Assembly: GCA_015680905.1 (NCBI GenBank)
Contig: CM027385.1
Coordinates: 80,621,501 to 80,685,500, forward strand
DNA from: Coptis chinensis
Taxonomy: Eukaryota > Streptophyta > Magnoliopsida > Ranunculales > Ranunculaceae
Length of the DNA stretch: 64,000 bases
Direction: 5' to 3'
Of the stretch, positions 22,286-34,246 are shown piece after piece. Below the pieces are notes generated by a model, which ran no database searches, had not been told where the DNA came from, and saw nothing but the letters and a program-made list of their open reading frames with translations. The translations under genes were made by a program, and so were the position numbers. How positions within the stretch are numbered: position 1 is the stretch's first letter; each line of letters starts with the position of its first letter.

Positions 22286-24240
22286 ATTGAAGTACTAATT
22301 TAGGAGCCTAATTAATTGCAATCATGCAAGATCCCAATTTAATAACACGTGTACAATAGAGATGGAGTTGAACACCCTTGAAGGGTCTTCTCAATATAAC
22401 AACTATATTATTGACTTCACAAATTAAAGACTATTAAATACAGGTTAATATACCTCAAACATCATCAATTTCTTTCAGCATAATAAATTTCTTAGGCATC
22501 AATAACGATTGAGGTGTCCACATTATGACAATTTAAAGCCCACTCCCATTATGACCAACTGGGCATCAAAGGGTAAATGTACAAAAAATAAAATAAAAAA
22601 TGAAATACCCAACCTGTTTTAGCCCAAAACGTACAAAAAAGGAAACACACAATTAATAAGGGAGTTATGATTAATTAGTCACTCCACTAATAATTGCTCC
22701 CAAGGTCTCCTTAAATTGAAAACGCTTCAATGAAGAAGCCATCCCAAAGAAAGAAATGGGTGTTACATTTTCCTAACGAAATAAAACAGATGCGAGAAAG
22801 TCATATCTACTACCATCTCTCTATCACACTTTCCTGACTTCTGCTCCTGTTTGATTGCAGTCGTTGCAGAAATGTATGAAGTGTGGGTTCTACTCAGTTA
22901 GCCGCCGGTCATAAACTCTTTGTTCCACTCCTTTTGGGTTTTATATGATTTTAATTTCCTTGACCAGTGTGGATTTGTTTAGTTTTATGTGATTTGATTA
23001 TTCTCTTTTCAGAAGCACTCAGTTTTAGAATTGTTCATCTTAGTAATCAATTTAACTCATCAAATGATTATTTTCTTTTTCCTTTTCATAAATTTTTTTT
23101 TCGAGTCGGAATATCTAAAGGAAATGAGGGAATTTGAATTTGAAACCCAAAAACATTCGTATTTAATACCATTAAGAAGTCCCATGGACCGCTTTAAACC
23201 ATGCATGGGCTTAGAAAACGACAATCTTCTGATCAGTCCCCAAATGTGCCACTTGAACTTCTCAAGGCAATGAAAACTCTAATCTCTTGGTAAGTTTAGA
23301 ACTTCAACCAAGTATTCACCCAAGTTCATTCACATAATCAATCAAAACTCATATTTTCTATATTTTTTTCGTTTTTCGTTTTTTTCTTTATATCTTTATC
23401 TATTACAAACAAGTTCCACTGATTTATACTACTCTATTACAAAATCTGGATCTGTAGATCAACTAAACATTACAAAACAACTGAACTGTGAAAAAACTGG
23501 ACATCAATGTGTGGAGGTGGTTGGTTATCGCCCACCAGGCAAGAAAGTGTCGCCAGGCGGTTTCCGGCAAAGTTTTGTCGGTTTTCAGCTCCTCTCCATC
23601 ATGTTGATCTCAAAGGACCCTGATTTGCAAAAAGGTAAGTCAATAATGAAAAACAACGAAATAAAACAACAAAAATTAGAAAAATAAGAAGTGAAAATGT
23701 GAGCGTGACGCTTCCCTCCTTAGATGCCCAACCAAGCATTCTTGCTCTTCAATCCATGATGGCGGCGCCATTTGATGTAGAATAATGATGAGTATCTCAA
23801 AGTTGTTTGATGTGGTTCACCATAGATTGTTAGAGTTTGAATGTTTAGGAGTTGAAGAAAGGAAGGTAGGATCTTTAGTTTAGGACTTGTTACTAGTTTA
23901 TGAAGAACATTGAAAAACTTAAGTTGTTTAAGTGGTGATGTTCCAGGTTATGATATTGGGTACAACACGTACTCTAGAAAATTTCAATGTTGATAATTTT
24001 TGTAGTGAGGATGGGCGGGTGTTTTTCCGCATGACAGATATTTGATGTAAGGGAAAGAGATGTGCAATTGAACAATGTAGAGTATTTTTGTTGTTAGAAG
24101 CAGTTGTTCTTAAGCTTCTCGAAGATTTAGCGATTGTTGTAATAGTTAGAGCAATTGTTACAACGATATTTATTTTAACCGGGGAATCGGATAGATATTG
24201 TGATTTTGCGTTCAGGAAGAAGTTCACTGATGTTGGAACT
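22286..24240. other. Intergenic with short exon-like stretches
   Basis: No recognisable gene. A 34-codon ORF near 22732 (MKKPSQRKKWVLHFPNEIKQ...) and an exon-like stretch at about 23510-23630 (VVGYRPPGKKVSPGGF..., ending AAAAGGTAAGT) are the only coding-like pieces. The latter may belong to the leader of the Ulp1-type transposon gene downstream. Confidence 0.35.
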
Positions 24241-24244
24241 TGTC

Positions 24245-24410
24245 AGTCCATGAGTCTTTTGAAATGATAAAATGTCTTCATATCACACTTTATGTGGTAT
24301 AATTTGGAATATGATACTTTATATGACATATTTCAGTGTTAACTATTATGAAAGCGGTTCTCAGTATGATACTTTATCTGGCATATCTCAGTATGTTAAA
24401 GTTGAGTTTG
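24245..24410. repeat. 86-bp array fragment (1.5 units)
   Basis: About one and a half units of the family at 28537-29063, in the same orientation: TATCACACTTTATGTGGTAT, AATATGATACTTTATATGAC and ATGAAAGCGGTTCTC. It lies just upstream of the Ulp1-type gene. Confidence 0.7.
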
Positions 24411-24939
24411 GGCCTAAAGCCCACAATTCGAATGTCAAACCCCATTTAGCCTTGTTCTTTTCTCTTTCTTTCTTATCTATCAACAGTAAAAACAGCAAAC
24501 TCCAAACTTCCGACAACAGTTAAATGGTAGAACCAAACTCCAAACTTCAAACAACCTAAAAGTACAGAGCTTGCAAATCCACTACAGAAGATGAAGAAGA
24601 AAACGACCAACAGTAAAAAACCATCAAGGACGAAAGCAACACATATGAAAGCAGTTGATACAGCAAAGAAGAGAAAAAACAAGGAAAATGTGCATTTAGA
24701 GTAAATGGGGAGGGGGAGCAAAAAGCGATGCCCGGGAGAGAAGGTCAAAGACAATTTTTAAGCTTGTTGTTAATTTATGGATTTTTAAGCATAAGCATTT
24801 GAGTTTTTTGAGATTGGATTATTTAGAGGAATGTAATGCTATTAAATGATTGAATCTGAATAAATTCTATTTTATTACTTATCCGACCTCATTACTTATT
24901 TCCATGCATAATCTACAGGAAATACAATTAGCAGCTAAG

Positions 24940-27900
24940 AAGATGGAAGGGAAAGAAGTGGTAGTTCAGAGAGTGGATGAAGATAACAAGAACAAAAAAG
25001 AAGAGAAGGTAGTGGATGAAGAGAAGAAAGAAACGAAATCTTATCCTTTTTTAAACAAGCTTGTTACCAATTTTTATCTTGCCAATAAACTCCGTGAGTC
25101 AAAAGTTGGTGTTGATTTCAATGATCTAATGGGTAGAACACCATTTGGTAACATTTTTAGAGTGTTCTTTGATGATTTGTTGGACAAACACATGTTGGTA
25201 AAAAAAACAAGCATCATAGTGGATATTATTAAAACTTACGATGAAAGGAAAAAGAATTCAAGTTAGGAGAGGTGTTTGTCAAATTAACAAATGAAGATGT
25301 TTCTAGAGTGTTTGGTATGCCAATGAATGGGAGTCATGTGACTACAAACGTGAATCTTGACGAAGTTGAGTAAAAGCGGGGTTTGTGACTCGTCACTTTG
25401 GCGGAGAAAAGAACTTGTCCAAGGAATTGATTGTAAATGCTATTTATAAAGTGGTGAATTCATGGAATGGCAAGCGGGATGAAGATGACTTCATCAAACT
25501 TATTTCATTATACATTATCACCACTCTTCTCTTTCCAACACCATCAAGAACACGTTGGTGGTTTTGAAATACTTAGAGAGTGTAAAAATAATGAATGAAG
25601 TATCCCGCCAAAAGTGATACATCAAAACCTTATGTGCGAATGAAGATGTACTACCGTGAGCCTACAAAAGTAAAATCTTGCGCAATTCTTCTTTTGGTAA
25701 CTTACAATCTGAATTCACTCTAGTTTAGCCTTGTGTTTTTGTCATTTTATTATTAATTTCATTTTTACATGTTTACTAACTTTTTTTTTGACTCTTGATA
25801 TCGATTACTCTTGGTTGTGTGATCCGTCAATTTGGTTAATGCAATGCCAAATAGAGGTGTTGATTATGTACCTTCGTTAAAGATGGGATATTGTAACACT
25901 CGAGCAAAATGCTTCGTTACCCGTGCCTTGTCAAATTTGACCGTGGACAAGGTGGCGAATGTATTAGAATTTGAAGTCATTTCCCTTCCCCATCGGTCTT
26001 CTTTGAAATTTCGATGTCATCAAATTTCATTCCAATTAATGGAAGTAGTTTTCACTGTCCAAACTCTGTTGCAATGTCAAGTTCATTTCATATTGATTTG
26101 ATTTTTTTATCACTTGTGAAGTTCGGCTTCTTTCCCATGTCAAATGAACTTGACACCGATCATGACACATGTCAAATGCATTCAACAAATAGTTTTTCCA
26201 ATGTAATTTTGCCCGATTAAATCCCTATTTTCAATGTCAAATGAATATTTTACATTGCATTCTTATTGTGTGAAGTTATTATCGGTGTTTTCGGTGACCC
26301 TGAAAATCAAATTTAAGGAAGTGGAGCTTGCTATGTTGACAAGTGATCCGATTCCAACAGAAGAGGACTTAAGGGGAAGGTGTATTAAGTTGGAAGAAGA
26401 AAATCAAAGCCTACGGGCAGAGAATGAAGCCTTGAAGGCCAAATTAAAAGAAAGAGAAGAGGATGCTAAAGAGAAGTCCAAGAAGGAGTCTGGGGTTGAG
26501 GCTAAAAAGGAGATGTCACCTTTTAGAGATAATGATATCCAAGCATTGCCATTGACACCGTCTGTTCCAGTAGATGTGATGCTAACAAATGAAGCCAACA
26601 AAGAGGAGTTACAACCGGAGTTGCGATCAATGGTTGTAAATCAAAAGAAAAGGACGAGAACACCTACACAAAAAGTGAAGAAGAAGAATGAGAGAGAGGG
26701 AAAACAGAAACTGAATACGGTAATATGTGTTGACGACTGTCCGCCTATAACAAATCTTGGTGAAAAGCTACTTTCGGTAGAATCTTCAACAGCGTTTCAA
26801 TGTCTTAATTCTCGAAGCAGCTAGTGGTTGGGAGGTTTTCAAGTCTGCACATGTCAAGTATGTAAAATCTAAGTCTATCCGAAAACCTTTTATGATGCCT
26901 CTTGTTCATTTTGGTTTGTAAAGAATCGTAGTTGTTGTATGTATTTGCAATGACAATTGAATAGGCCATCACCGAGATGTATATGTTGTTGTATTAACTG
27001 GTGTTATGCGTATTGTATGTGTTTCATTGCAAAGACCGTTGCTTGGGATGGAGACACAATTCAAATTACACGGTAAAACAGATTGAAAGAATTGATGCTT
27101 GACAGATTTGTTAATGGCCAAGTAAGCCAAACACACATTTTGTTCTCAACTTCTCATATATCATCGATGAAAATCGACTTACTTCTGGGATGCACTATGC
27201 AGGTATTAAATTGGTACCCTCGAGAGATAGAGAAGAAAATTTATCTTGGTCGTAAGCCTCAGAACAGACCACTTAGCCATTACTTTGACACTATGACTTG
27301 CGTATGTTCGAAACCTAGGGTTATATAATACACAGTGTTGCATACTATTGGTATTGGTATATTCATTACATATTCTTAACGGTATTCTTATTAGGTTATT
27401 ATTAATATTTTTTGACAGACTGCTGTGATTTGGGCAAAACACCTTGAGAAGGTTTTTTTGATTGATCCACTGCATCAACTTCACGAAAATGTTAAGAATC
27501 TCTTCTTTCCTCCGAATAGTGGAAAAATAGTCAAAGAAAATGGGGGATACCATTGGACGCTCCTACATTATAACATGATGGATAACGTATGGACACACTT
27601 TGATTCAATGAACACAAGATATCCCCTCACATCCGTTCCCTACAGGAATGCCACGAAAGTAGTGAGTTACTAAACTTGAGTTTGTGCACTTGCATGTGAA
27701 ACTGTTTTGTTGTCGATCTTAAGTTGTAGGTTTTGTTAGAGTATTTCTGACTGATGATATTTGTCATATCTTCTATCAAATTAAAATGGCAACACAGATG
27801 GAACGGTGTCTATACAATTTTAAATGAACACATTATTGAGAAGAAGAGCAAGAAACCCTTTTAAAGGCTACGTTGTTGGAAATTGAAAGTGCCCTCAACA

Positions 27901-28110
27901 ACGACCCGGTCGTAAGTACTTCTAGCCTAGTTCTTTTGTGATAAAGTTTGTGGAACACTAGAAATGTGATGTGAGATTTTTAATACTTCTCTTGTTTGTG
28001 CTTTAGGGTGGACTACGGACTATTTGTGTGCAAATTCATGGAGTGGAAGGCACGTTCCATTGATCACTTCCCAAAATTACAAAGAAAACTTCGATGATGA
28101 TTTCGTGGGG
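24940..28110 (+). pseudogene. MULE-type Ulp1/C48 protease pseudogene
   Basis: The remains of the multi-exon Ulp1-like gene carried by some plant Mutator-like elements. The 5' part (24850-25560) has NFYLANKLRESKVGVDFNDL and, after a frame change, FKLGEVFVKLTNEDVSRVFG, matching the N-terminal domain usual in these proteins. The middle (26234-26824) is charged and coiled-coil-like, with KLEEENQSLRAENEALKAKL, followed by a basic stretch. The protease part has YLGRKPQNRPL (27.25 kb), then GGYHWTLLHYN and WTHFDSMN (27.55 kb) supplying the catalytic H and D, then VDYGLFVCKFMEW (28.0 kb). There the cysteine of the canonical D-C-G is tyrosine, so it would be inactive even without the frameshifts and stops. 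Bordering 86-bp arrays support a transposon origin. Confidence 0.75.
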
Positions 28111-28536
28111 AGTTAGTGTACAAATTACTAACCGATGAACCATACTCTGCTGGAAAGCATAATAGAAGCAACACCCTGAAAAAGCAAACGAATGTTGATG
28201 AGGTTAACTGGGGGCTTACAACTAAGGATGCATTGGATTTGACTGTGGATGCTATGGATTTGATTGTGGATGCTATGGATTTGACTGTGATGACGTTGGA
28301 ATGAAGTATCCGGATTTCGTTAGCACTTAGGGCTCGAGTTGGTCTTGTTTTAGTTATGTTAGCTAAGTATCGTAGTTGTATTTGCATGAGCTACTTGTTT
28401 GAAGAATGGACTAATTATATTAGCTTATGAGCTCTTTTATGAAATCAAAAACTTGACTTGTTTCCTTTTCCTTTTTAAATGGTATCTGTTCTGTTAAACT
28501 GACTTCATTTTAGTTTTAGAATGAAGATATGATGGT
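28111..28536. other. 3' end of the Ulp1-type relic and flank
   Basis: Includes a small in-frame repeat encoding (T/I)VDAMDL three times (28236-28290, an 18-21 bp unit). It probably belongs to the tail of the Ulp1-type gene. Confidence 0.4.
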
Positions 28537-29063
28537 TGAAAGCAGTTCAGACAATATCACCTTTTATGTGCTTTACTTTTTAATATGTCATTTTATGTGA
28601 CATACTTACATGTGTTTACTACTATGAAATCAGTTCTGAATATAACACTAATTGTGACATATTCAGGCATGTTCAGTACTATGACATCAGTTCTTAATAT
28701 CATACTTATTGTGATATAATTATTAATATGATACTGTATGTGACATATTAAGGTGTGTTGAGTACTATGAAATCAGTTCGAAATATCACACTTATTGTGA
28801 TATAATTTTCAATATGATACTCTATGTAACATATTCAGGCGTGGAAATCAGTTCTGAATATAACACTTTATATGGTATAATTTGTAATATGATACTCTAT
28901 GTGACATATTCAATCGTGTTCAGTACTATGAAATTAATTCTGAATATGATATTTTATGTAGTATAGTTTTCAATATGATACTCTATGTAACTTATTAAGG
29001 CTTGTTCAGTACTATGAAATCATTTCTGCATATGACCCTTTATGTGGTATAATTGTCAATTTG
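28537..29063. repeat. 86-bp subterminal tandem array, right
   Basis: About six units starting GAAATCAGTTCTGAATAT or similar. Starts at 28683, 28769, 28844, 28930 and 29016 give spacings of 86, 75, 86 and 86 bp. Units contain GGTATAATTT, AATATGATACTCTATGT and GTGTTCAGTACTAT. It is the reverse complement of the array at 414-830 and parallel to the fragment at 24245-24410. Confidence 0.85.
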
Positions 29064-29828
29064 ACAGTCTGTGAAAATCCCAACCAACAAACCATGAATA
29101 ATAGATCAGACTATAAAATCATACACAAGTTATGAATATGAAAGTTAATATAAGTAGAGAGATAATAGCATTGTATCCCATCAGAAACTAAGAATTGAGT
29201 CCTATAAATTTTGGGAAGTATTTTTTTTGTTTTTGTTTTTTTTTTCCTGGAAGGGATTTACATGCATGTTTAGAGTCCTAGTTTTAGAGAAAAAAATTTG
29301 GGATTTATGATATAAACAAAATTAAGGCCTATTTTTAAGGTGAACTTTGGGGATTTTCCAACAAACCAAACAACTTACGAGGCCTTTCTCATAGAGAGGC
29401 CTTACATGGTTGCTTTTTTTTCCATAAAGAACGAGCCGACACTGTTTATAGGCATACCCCAATAACTACCAAATTATTTGGAGTATGTCTCGTAGAAAAA
29501 AACAAAAAACAAAAACAAATTAAAAAAAACAAATTAAAAAGAAAAAACAAAAACAAATAAAAAACAAATAAAAAAAAAAAAACAAAATTGAAAGCTCCAA
29601 CAAATTGAAGAACCGGAGCTTATCAAATATTTGATTTAAAAATAAGTAAACAAACCTTAATGCGATGAGTTCATTCTTTTGGGGACAATAACCCATTTAA
29701 ATCTTATTAAACACAAATGTGATTAAAGTGAAATTTGTGATGAAATTGATGAGTGGGTAGTTGTTTAGGATACTCAGTTAGTAACTTTAGCTACAAGTTA
29801 GGAAACTGAAAGTGTTGTAGTCTTGGTC
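29064..29828. other. AT-rich spacer with A-rich tract
   Basis: No gene. An A-rich low-complexity tract of AAACAAA and AAATAAAAA runs occupies about 29497-29590. It could be a retroposon tail, but no body is recognisable. Confidence 0.35.
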
Positions 29829-30913
29829 GAGTCCGAATTTGTCCACCAGCTAGTTTTGTTAGTAGAATCTACCAGCGTCCCTAGTGACCCACATACGTGT
29901 CATCAAATAGTTACTAATAAAACTTTTTATTTTTTTATTTTATTTTTCTAAACGATATATATGGAAATAATTAAAATAAGAATGTGCCAATATTTTTGCC
30001 CACGAAATATGCACTCGCTCTCTCTCGCTTATCTCATTCTTCATCTCCTCCACCAGATAATATCAAGAAACAAGAACTAGGAAGATGATATCATTATCTT
30101 GAGTACACCAACTAATTGATTAGTCGTTACTATTAATCTCATTTTTTTTATTGGGATTACTATTAATCTTTAGGTAGTTAAGACATTGTCAAACACTATT
30201 TCTGGAGGCGGAAAATTCTTCCATTCATGTACTACTTTTAATGGTGCTTAGGATATTTTATCATTCACTGTTTGACTTGCAGTAAGATGCTTTGGCTTTT
30301 AGGATAACTTTGGGATGAATTCTCGCTTGTATGTGCTTATTAGAATTTTCGAAATTGGAATAGACTTTTGTTTCCAAGCCATGTTTAACCTTCTAGCTTC
30401 TGCCCTTAAGTCCTATATTTATTCGTTTTCTAAAGCATGGCAGTGTATTAGTGATGCATTAATTTTTCCTGAGATTTTCATTAAATTTCTATAGACTTGA
30501 CATTTTCTAAGGTGCATGCAACTTAAGTATCAACACATTATACACAGTTGATCGAGTAGTTGACAGAGTTTGAAACTAACTGTCCAAAACAAAAAAATGT
30601 ATTAATTGAAGGTACTTCAATATATGTTGTAAACTTTTAAAAAGTGTGATTTCCCTATACGTGCATGTTCCCGCCCTCTGTGTTTCTAACTAATTGTCTT
30701 TCCTTATTGTAAACTCAAAAATTGAAACCTTGTATATATATGTATGTGGAGAGAATCTTGGAACAATTTGATATGTTAAAATTAATAAAAAAAAAAATAC
30801 AATAAAAAAGATAAAAATATAAATTAATGATAGCTATTTGGGCTGGACACGTGGGCTACTAGGGGCCATGGTAGATTCTACCAGCACAAATGTTGGTGAA
30901 CAAATTCGGACTC
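29829..30913. mobile_element. 1.1-kb non-autonomous TIR element, MULE-like
   Basis: The left end begins GAGTCCGAATTTGTCCACCA. The reverse complement of the right end begins GAGTCCGAATTTGTTCACCA. Similarity continues about 80 bp through GTAGAATCTACCA and CCCTAGT. Outside the ends lie GTCTTGGTC (29820-29828) and ATCTTGGTC (30914-30922), a 9-bp duplication with one mismatch, the size Mutator-like elements make. The interior has no ORF of note. It shares no ends with the other MULE-related pieces in the window. Confidence 0.85.
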
Positions 30914-30922
30914 ATCTTGGTC

Positions 30923-31519
30923 TATGGTCATTCCTATTCTTTAGGTATTAGTTGAGAGTAACCCACAAGTCATGTGTGTGTTTAGTTATAAATATAGTTA
31001 TAAATAAGATGTGCAGTTAGTATATTTGTATATTGAAAAGGACTATAGAGAATTCCGGCCAGTCTATTCAAATATAAACAATACCTTTTATATTGTGTTT
31101 TTACTTTTAATTGTATTTGCCAGCTTCTTAGCTATCTCAAACATTGTGGTCACTTATGATAACTCAGTTGCAATCATAATCAATATAATTTGTTTTATTA
31201 CTATTTTTTTTTTGTGAACCAATTTATTTAGATAAAGCATGTTAATGGGTTTGAAACTTCAAACCTAAAATTTAGAAATTGCATGTTAAATTAGACTTAT
31301 GTGAGAGTCATCTAAAGGCTTTTAATCTAAATGTTTAATTTCTTTAAAACTCAAAATCATTAATTTATGATATATGGTAATTAGAATTTACTATACTTTA
31401 TTGTAAAAGAGAACCCTATGTTTTAGCGTTAATTTATTATCCGAGAATCAAATTGGTTGATTTTTTTCTCCTTCATTACTTAGGATTGTTATTTTAAAAA
31501 ACAAAATAAAATAGAGAAG
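30923..31519. other. Intergenic, nothing recognised
   Basis: AT-rich. One 68-codon ORF (31011-31217) would encode hydrophobic segments but has no supporting context. Confidence 0.35.
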
Positions 31520-32159
31520 GCATCAATATGCATGTGTACAACAAACATGCAAACACCACTATATACGCATGTGTACAACATGAAATAAATGAAATTAATT
31601 TCTCGTGTTAGTCCTAACATAAAATGTGAGTGTGCTGAGGGTCAAAAACAAAATTGAAAAGTCATATGGGATTTTGATTTAACTGATAAAAACTTAAATG
31701 ATGATAATATCGTCTTTCAGCAGTGGTCAATCTGGTTTGTCCTTAAGTCATAATTATCTACCGACCCAAATTAGAAATTAAATTAATCCCCAATTCTGTC
31801 TTATGAGCCTGTTCTCTATTTAGACTTTAGACTTTCAAAAGACTGACCAAAGTCAACACACACAAACCCCCTAACTCGAATTGACGTTATTTATTGTACA
31901 TAGGGTGTGCCCGTGCCGTCTAACACTGATAACCCAACACCTCTAATTCGTTTGCAGCACTATAGGCTTACTTTAAATCTTGAAAATAACACCGGGCGTC
32001 TATTGACACAATCAGTACTTCAATTTCAGAAAACATAAAAAATAAAAAATAAAAAAAATGTGAAGGTGCACCGAAATGTGTTGAATGTACTTAGTCCAAC
32101 ACTTATGTAAAATTCTTAGATACTAAATATCTCCCTCACGATATGTTCGAGAGTAATAT

Positions 32160-33118
32160 TAGGGGTGTTCATGGGTCGGTTCTTATCGGTTTCGGTTCTG
32201 GGTCTATTTTTAGCGGTTCCTATCGGGTTCGGTTCTTTCGGGTTTTTTCTTATATTTTGAAAACCCAGACCCATACCCATTAATTAAGTCGGTTCCAGTT
32301 CCGGTTCCTTATCGGGTTATATATTTTGTTTGCTAAAATTATTTTTTAGTTATATAACCGATATAAAATTTGGTTTTTCTGGCTGACTATAACACTTGTC
32401 ATCGATATTTTTTGTCCTCTCATAAGAAGTAATGGTCCTAAATTCAATAATAATATTTGAAAGTTATCTAAAAATTTTAAATACATTCTCATACATTATA
32501 CGCATGTGTATATTTTAAATCGAACATATCTATATTATACTATACGTAATGCGTTATATATAGAATAAATACCACTTGTACCACAATTGTTAGTTAGCAT
32601 TGCACGTATTCGTTATCTAATATATATACATATAATATATCAAGCACGTACACGTTCATGTATTAGTTAATATAGACAGTGCATTAGTTAATTCATAGTA
32701 TACGACTATACGTGTAGAGACGTGAACCGTAAACATTATTATTAATATTTATAATACACATATTTAATGTAATATTATAAAAGATGCATTTAATAACACA
32801 CATTCACTATTATGCTAAATGTTATATATATTTAGTTTAATTTTACACCTAACAAATATAGACTATATATAATAATAATGTTTGGGTTTGTCTTTATTTA
32901 GTGTAATATAATACTAAATTCTTCATATCAAAATCAAACTAATCGGTTCCGGTTTCAGTTCGAATACCCATTGGTTTTTTACTATTCAGTTCTAACGGTT
33001 TCGGTTCTTTATCGGGTCGGTTCTTGAAGACCCACTTTAAATTGGTCTAACATTTTAGGACCTAGAACCGCTATAAACGGTTCTGGTTCGGGTAATTGGG
33101 TACCCATGCACACCCCTA
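32160..33118. mobile_element. hAT-like non-autonomous element, 959 bp
   Basis: Ends are TAGGGGTGTTCATGGGT on the left and ACCCATGCACACCCCTA on the right, an inverted pair. Both sides carry the 8-bp duplication AGTAATAT (32152-32159 and 33119-33126). Copy 2 of the segmental duplication has a single uninterrupted AGTAATATC at this place (near 61341), a true empty site. The subterminal parts are rich in GGTTCGGTTC/GGTTCCGGTT motifs typical of such hAT MITEs. No transposase is present. Confidence 0.93.
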
Positions 33119-33797
33119 AGTAATATCATATCGATGTATTCTTCGATCTTCTAGCTTTTTCTGTGTTGTGGAAAAGAAAAATCTCATATATACTGTAAAC
33201 TTGAGTCTATTCGGTTATTTTTATATCTAACTATATTTATGAAATTGGTTTTCGAAGTTAATTAACCCCTAACAAGATTATACTAGTGGGTTCACGCAAA
33301 ATTTAACTAATAAATAAATTTAAACTCTGCGCGTGTGAATAAGTTTTTTTCCTACCAGGATACATTTACCTCCTGTAACTATTATTATTTCTCGTGTAAC
33401 TACTTCAAATTCAATAATTTATGCGGAAAATGGATTTTATTAACAAGATGAGACTGATCAAATGAAAGAGTGTAACAAACAAAACACACGCGCACACACA
33501 CACGCGCGCACACATACACACACTTTAAATAGGCAAATTAAAATTATTTAATTAATGGCCAAGCCCATGAGATTATTTGTTAGTGGTTATTATTGTTTAG
33601 TAAACAATAAGTTAATGTTTTCTGATGTTGGATCCTTATTCTCTTAACTTGCATGACTTAAATATTGTGTCCACACTGAGAATACTAACTGGGAAAGGGA
33701 AAGCTGATACCGTTTTAAAATATGAATATTATTTTACTATATATATTCGATCAATAGTAAAAAAGTGGGATTACATCATCAAAATTTTCCGCCGTAA

Positions 33798-34151
33798 TTA
33801 TGAGGATGATGGGACTGAAGGAGAGCCAAGTGGTGCAGAGTTTTTGTTGTTGTTGTTTACGATAACAACACATTGGTTCCAAAAATTATGTGCCCACTTA
33901 ATATTTTCTTCATTCTTAGTACGTTCCAGATAGTTAGCAAGGTTGCCCCAACATTTCTCTGGATTGGAAACTACAATTTCCCTACAACAACTGAGACTGC
34001 CATTCAAACTCCTCTCAGCCAAATGTATGTCTAGTTCATCTCCACATTGGTCACTAATCCAACATTCTTTATCTGTAGCTGATGTGATCGTCAACCCTAC
34101 CATAACAAACAGTAGTCCAAAAATTAATTTTGTACTTGAGAACATTTCCAT
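33798..34151 (-). CDS. ECA1-type prolamin-like secreted peptide, copy 1
   Basis: Encodes a 117-aa small secreted cysteine-rich protein. Residues 1 to about 25 form a signal peptide (MEMFSSTKLIFGLLFVMVG, then cleavage near TSA/TD). The mature part has six cysteines in the order ECW, DQC, adjacent CC, KCW and NQC, the pattern of the prolamin-like (DUF1278, ECA1 gametogenesis-related) family. The tail is asparagine- and serine-rich (NNNNKNSAPLGS). Members, including EC1 of Arabidopsis egg cells, are mostly expressed in the female gametophyte and act in the apoplast. A reproductive role here is inference from the family. There is no intron. The ATG is fixed by the signal peptide. A near-identical second copy at 61997-62354 is frameshifted. 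A LAT52- or defensin-type protein is less likely given the C spacing. Confidence 0.85.
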   Translation of the reverse strand: MEMFSSTKLIFGLLFVMVGLTITSATDKECWISDQCGDELDIHLAERSLNGSLSCCREIVVSNPEKCWGNLANYLERTKNEENIKWAHNFWNQCVVIVNNNNKNSAPLGSPSVPSSS

Positions 34152-34235
34152 GATGTATCTGTACGTCGTCTCAGTCTTTTGTTTTACCAGTTATGTTGAT
34201 GTATTGCGGTGATACAATAAGTAGAGTTTGTGAAC

Positions 34236-34246
34236 AATATATATAG
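34236..34246 (-). promoter_or_regulatory. TATA box of the ECA1-type gene
   Basis: Minus strand reads CTATATATATT, about 85-95 bp upstream of the ATG. The same motif is conserved in copy 2 at about 62433-62443. Confidence 0.6.

Noticed and set aside
29064-29640. SINE with A-rich tail
   Set aside because: Only an A-rich tract is visible. No pol III promoter boxes or target duplications could be identified.
31011-31217. Small hydrophobic protein of 68 aa
   Set aside because: AT-rich random ORF. No conserved neighbour, start context or family resemblance.
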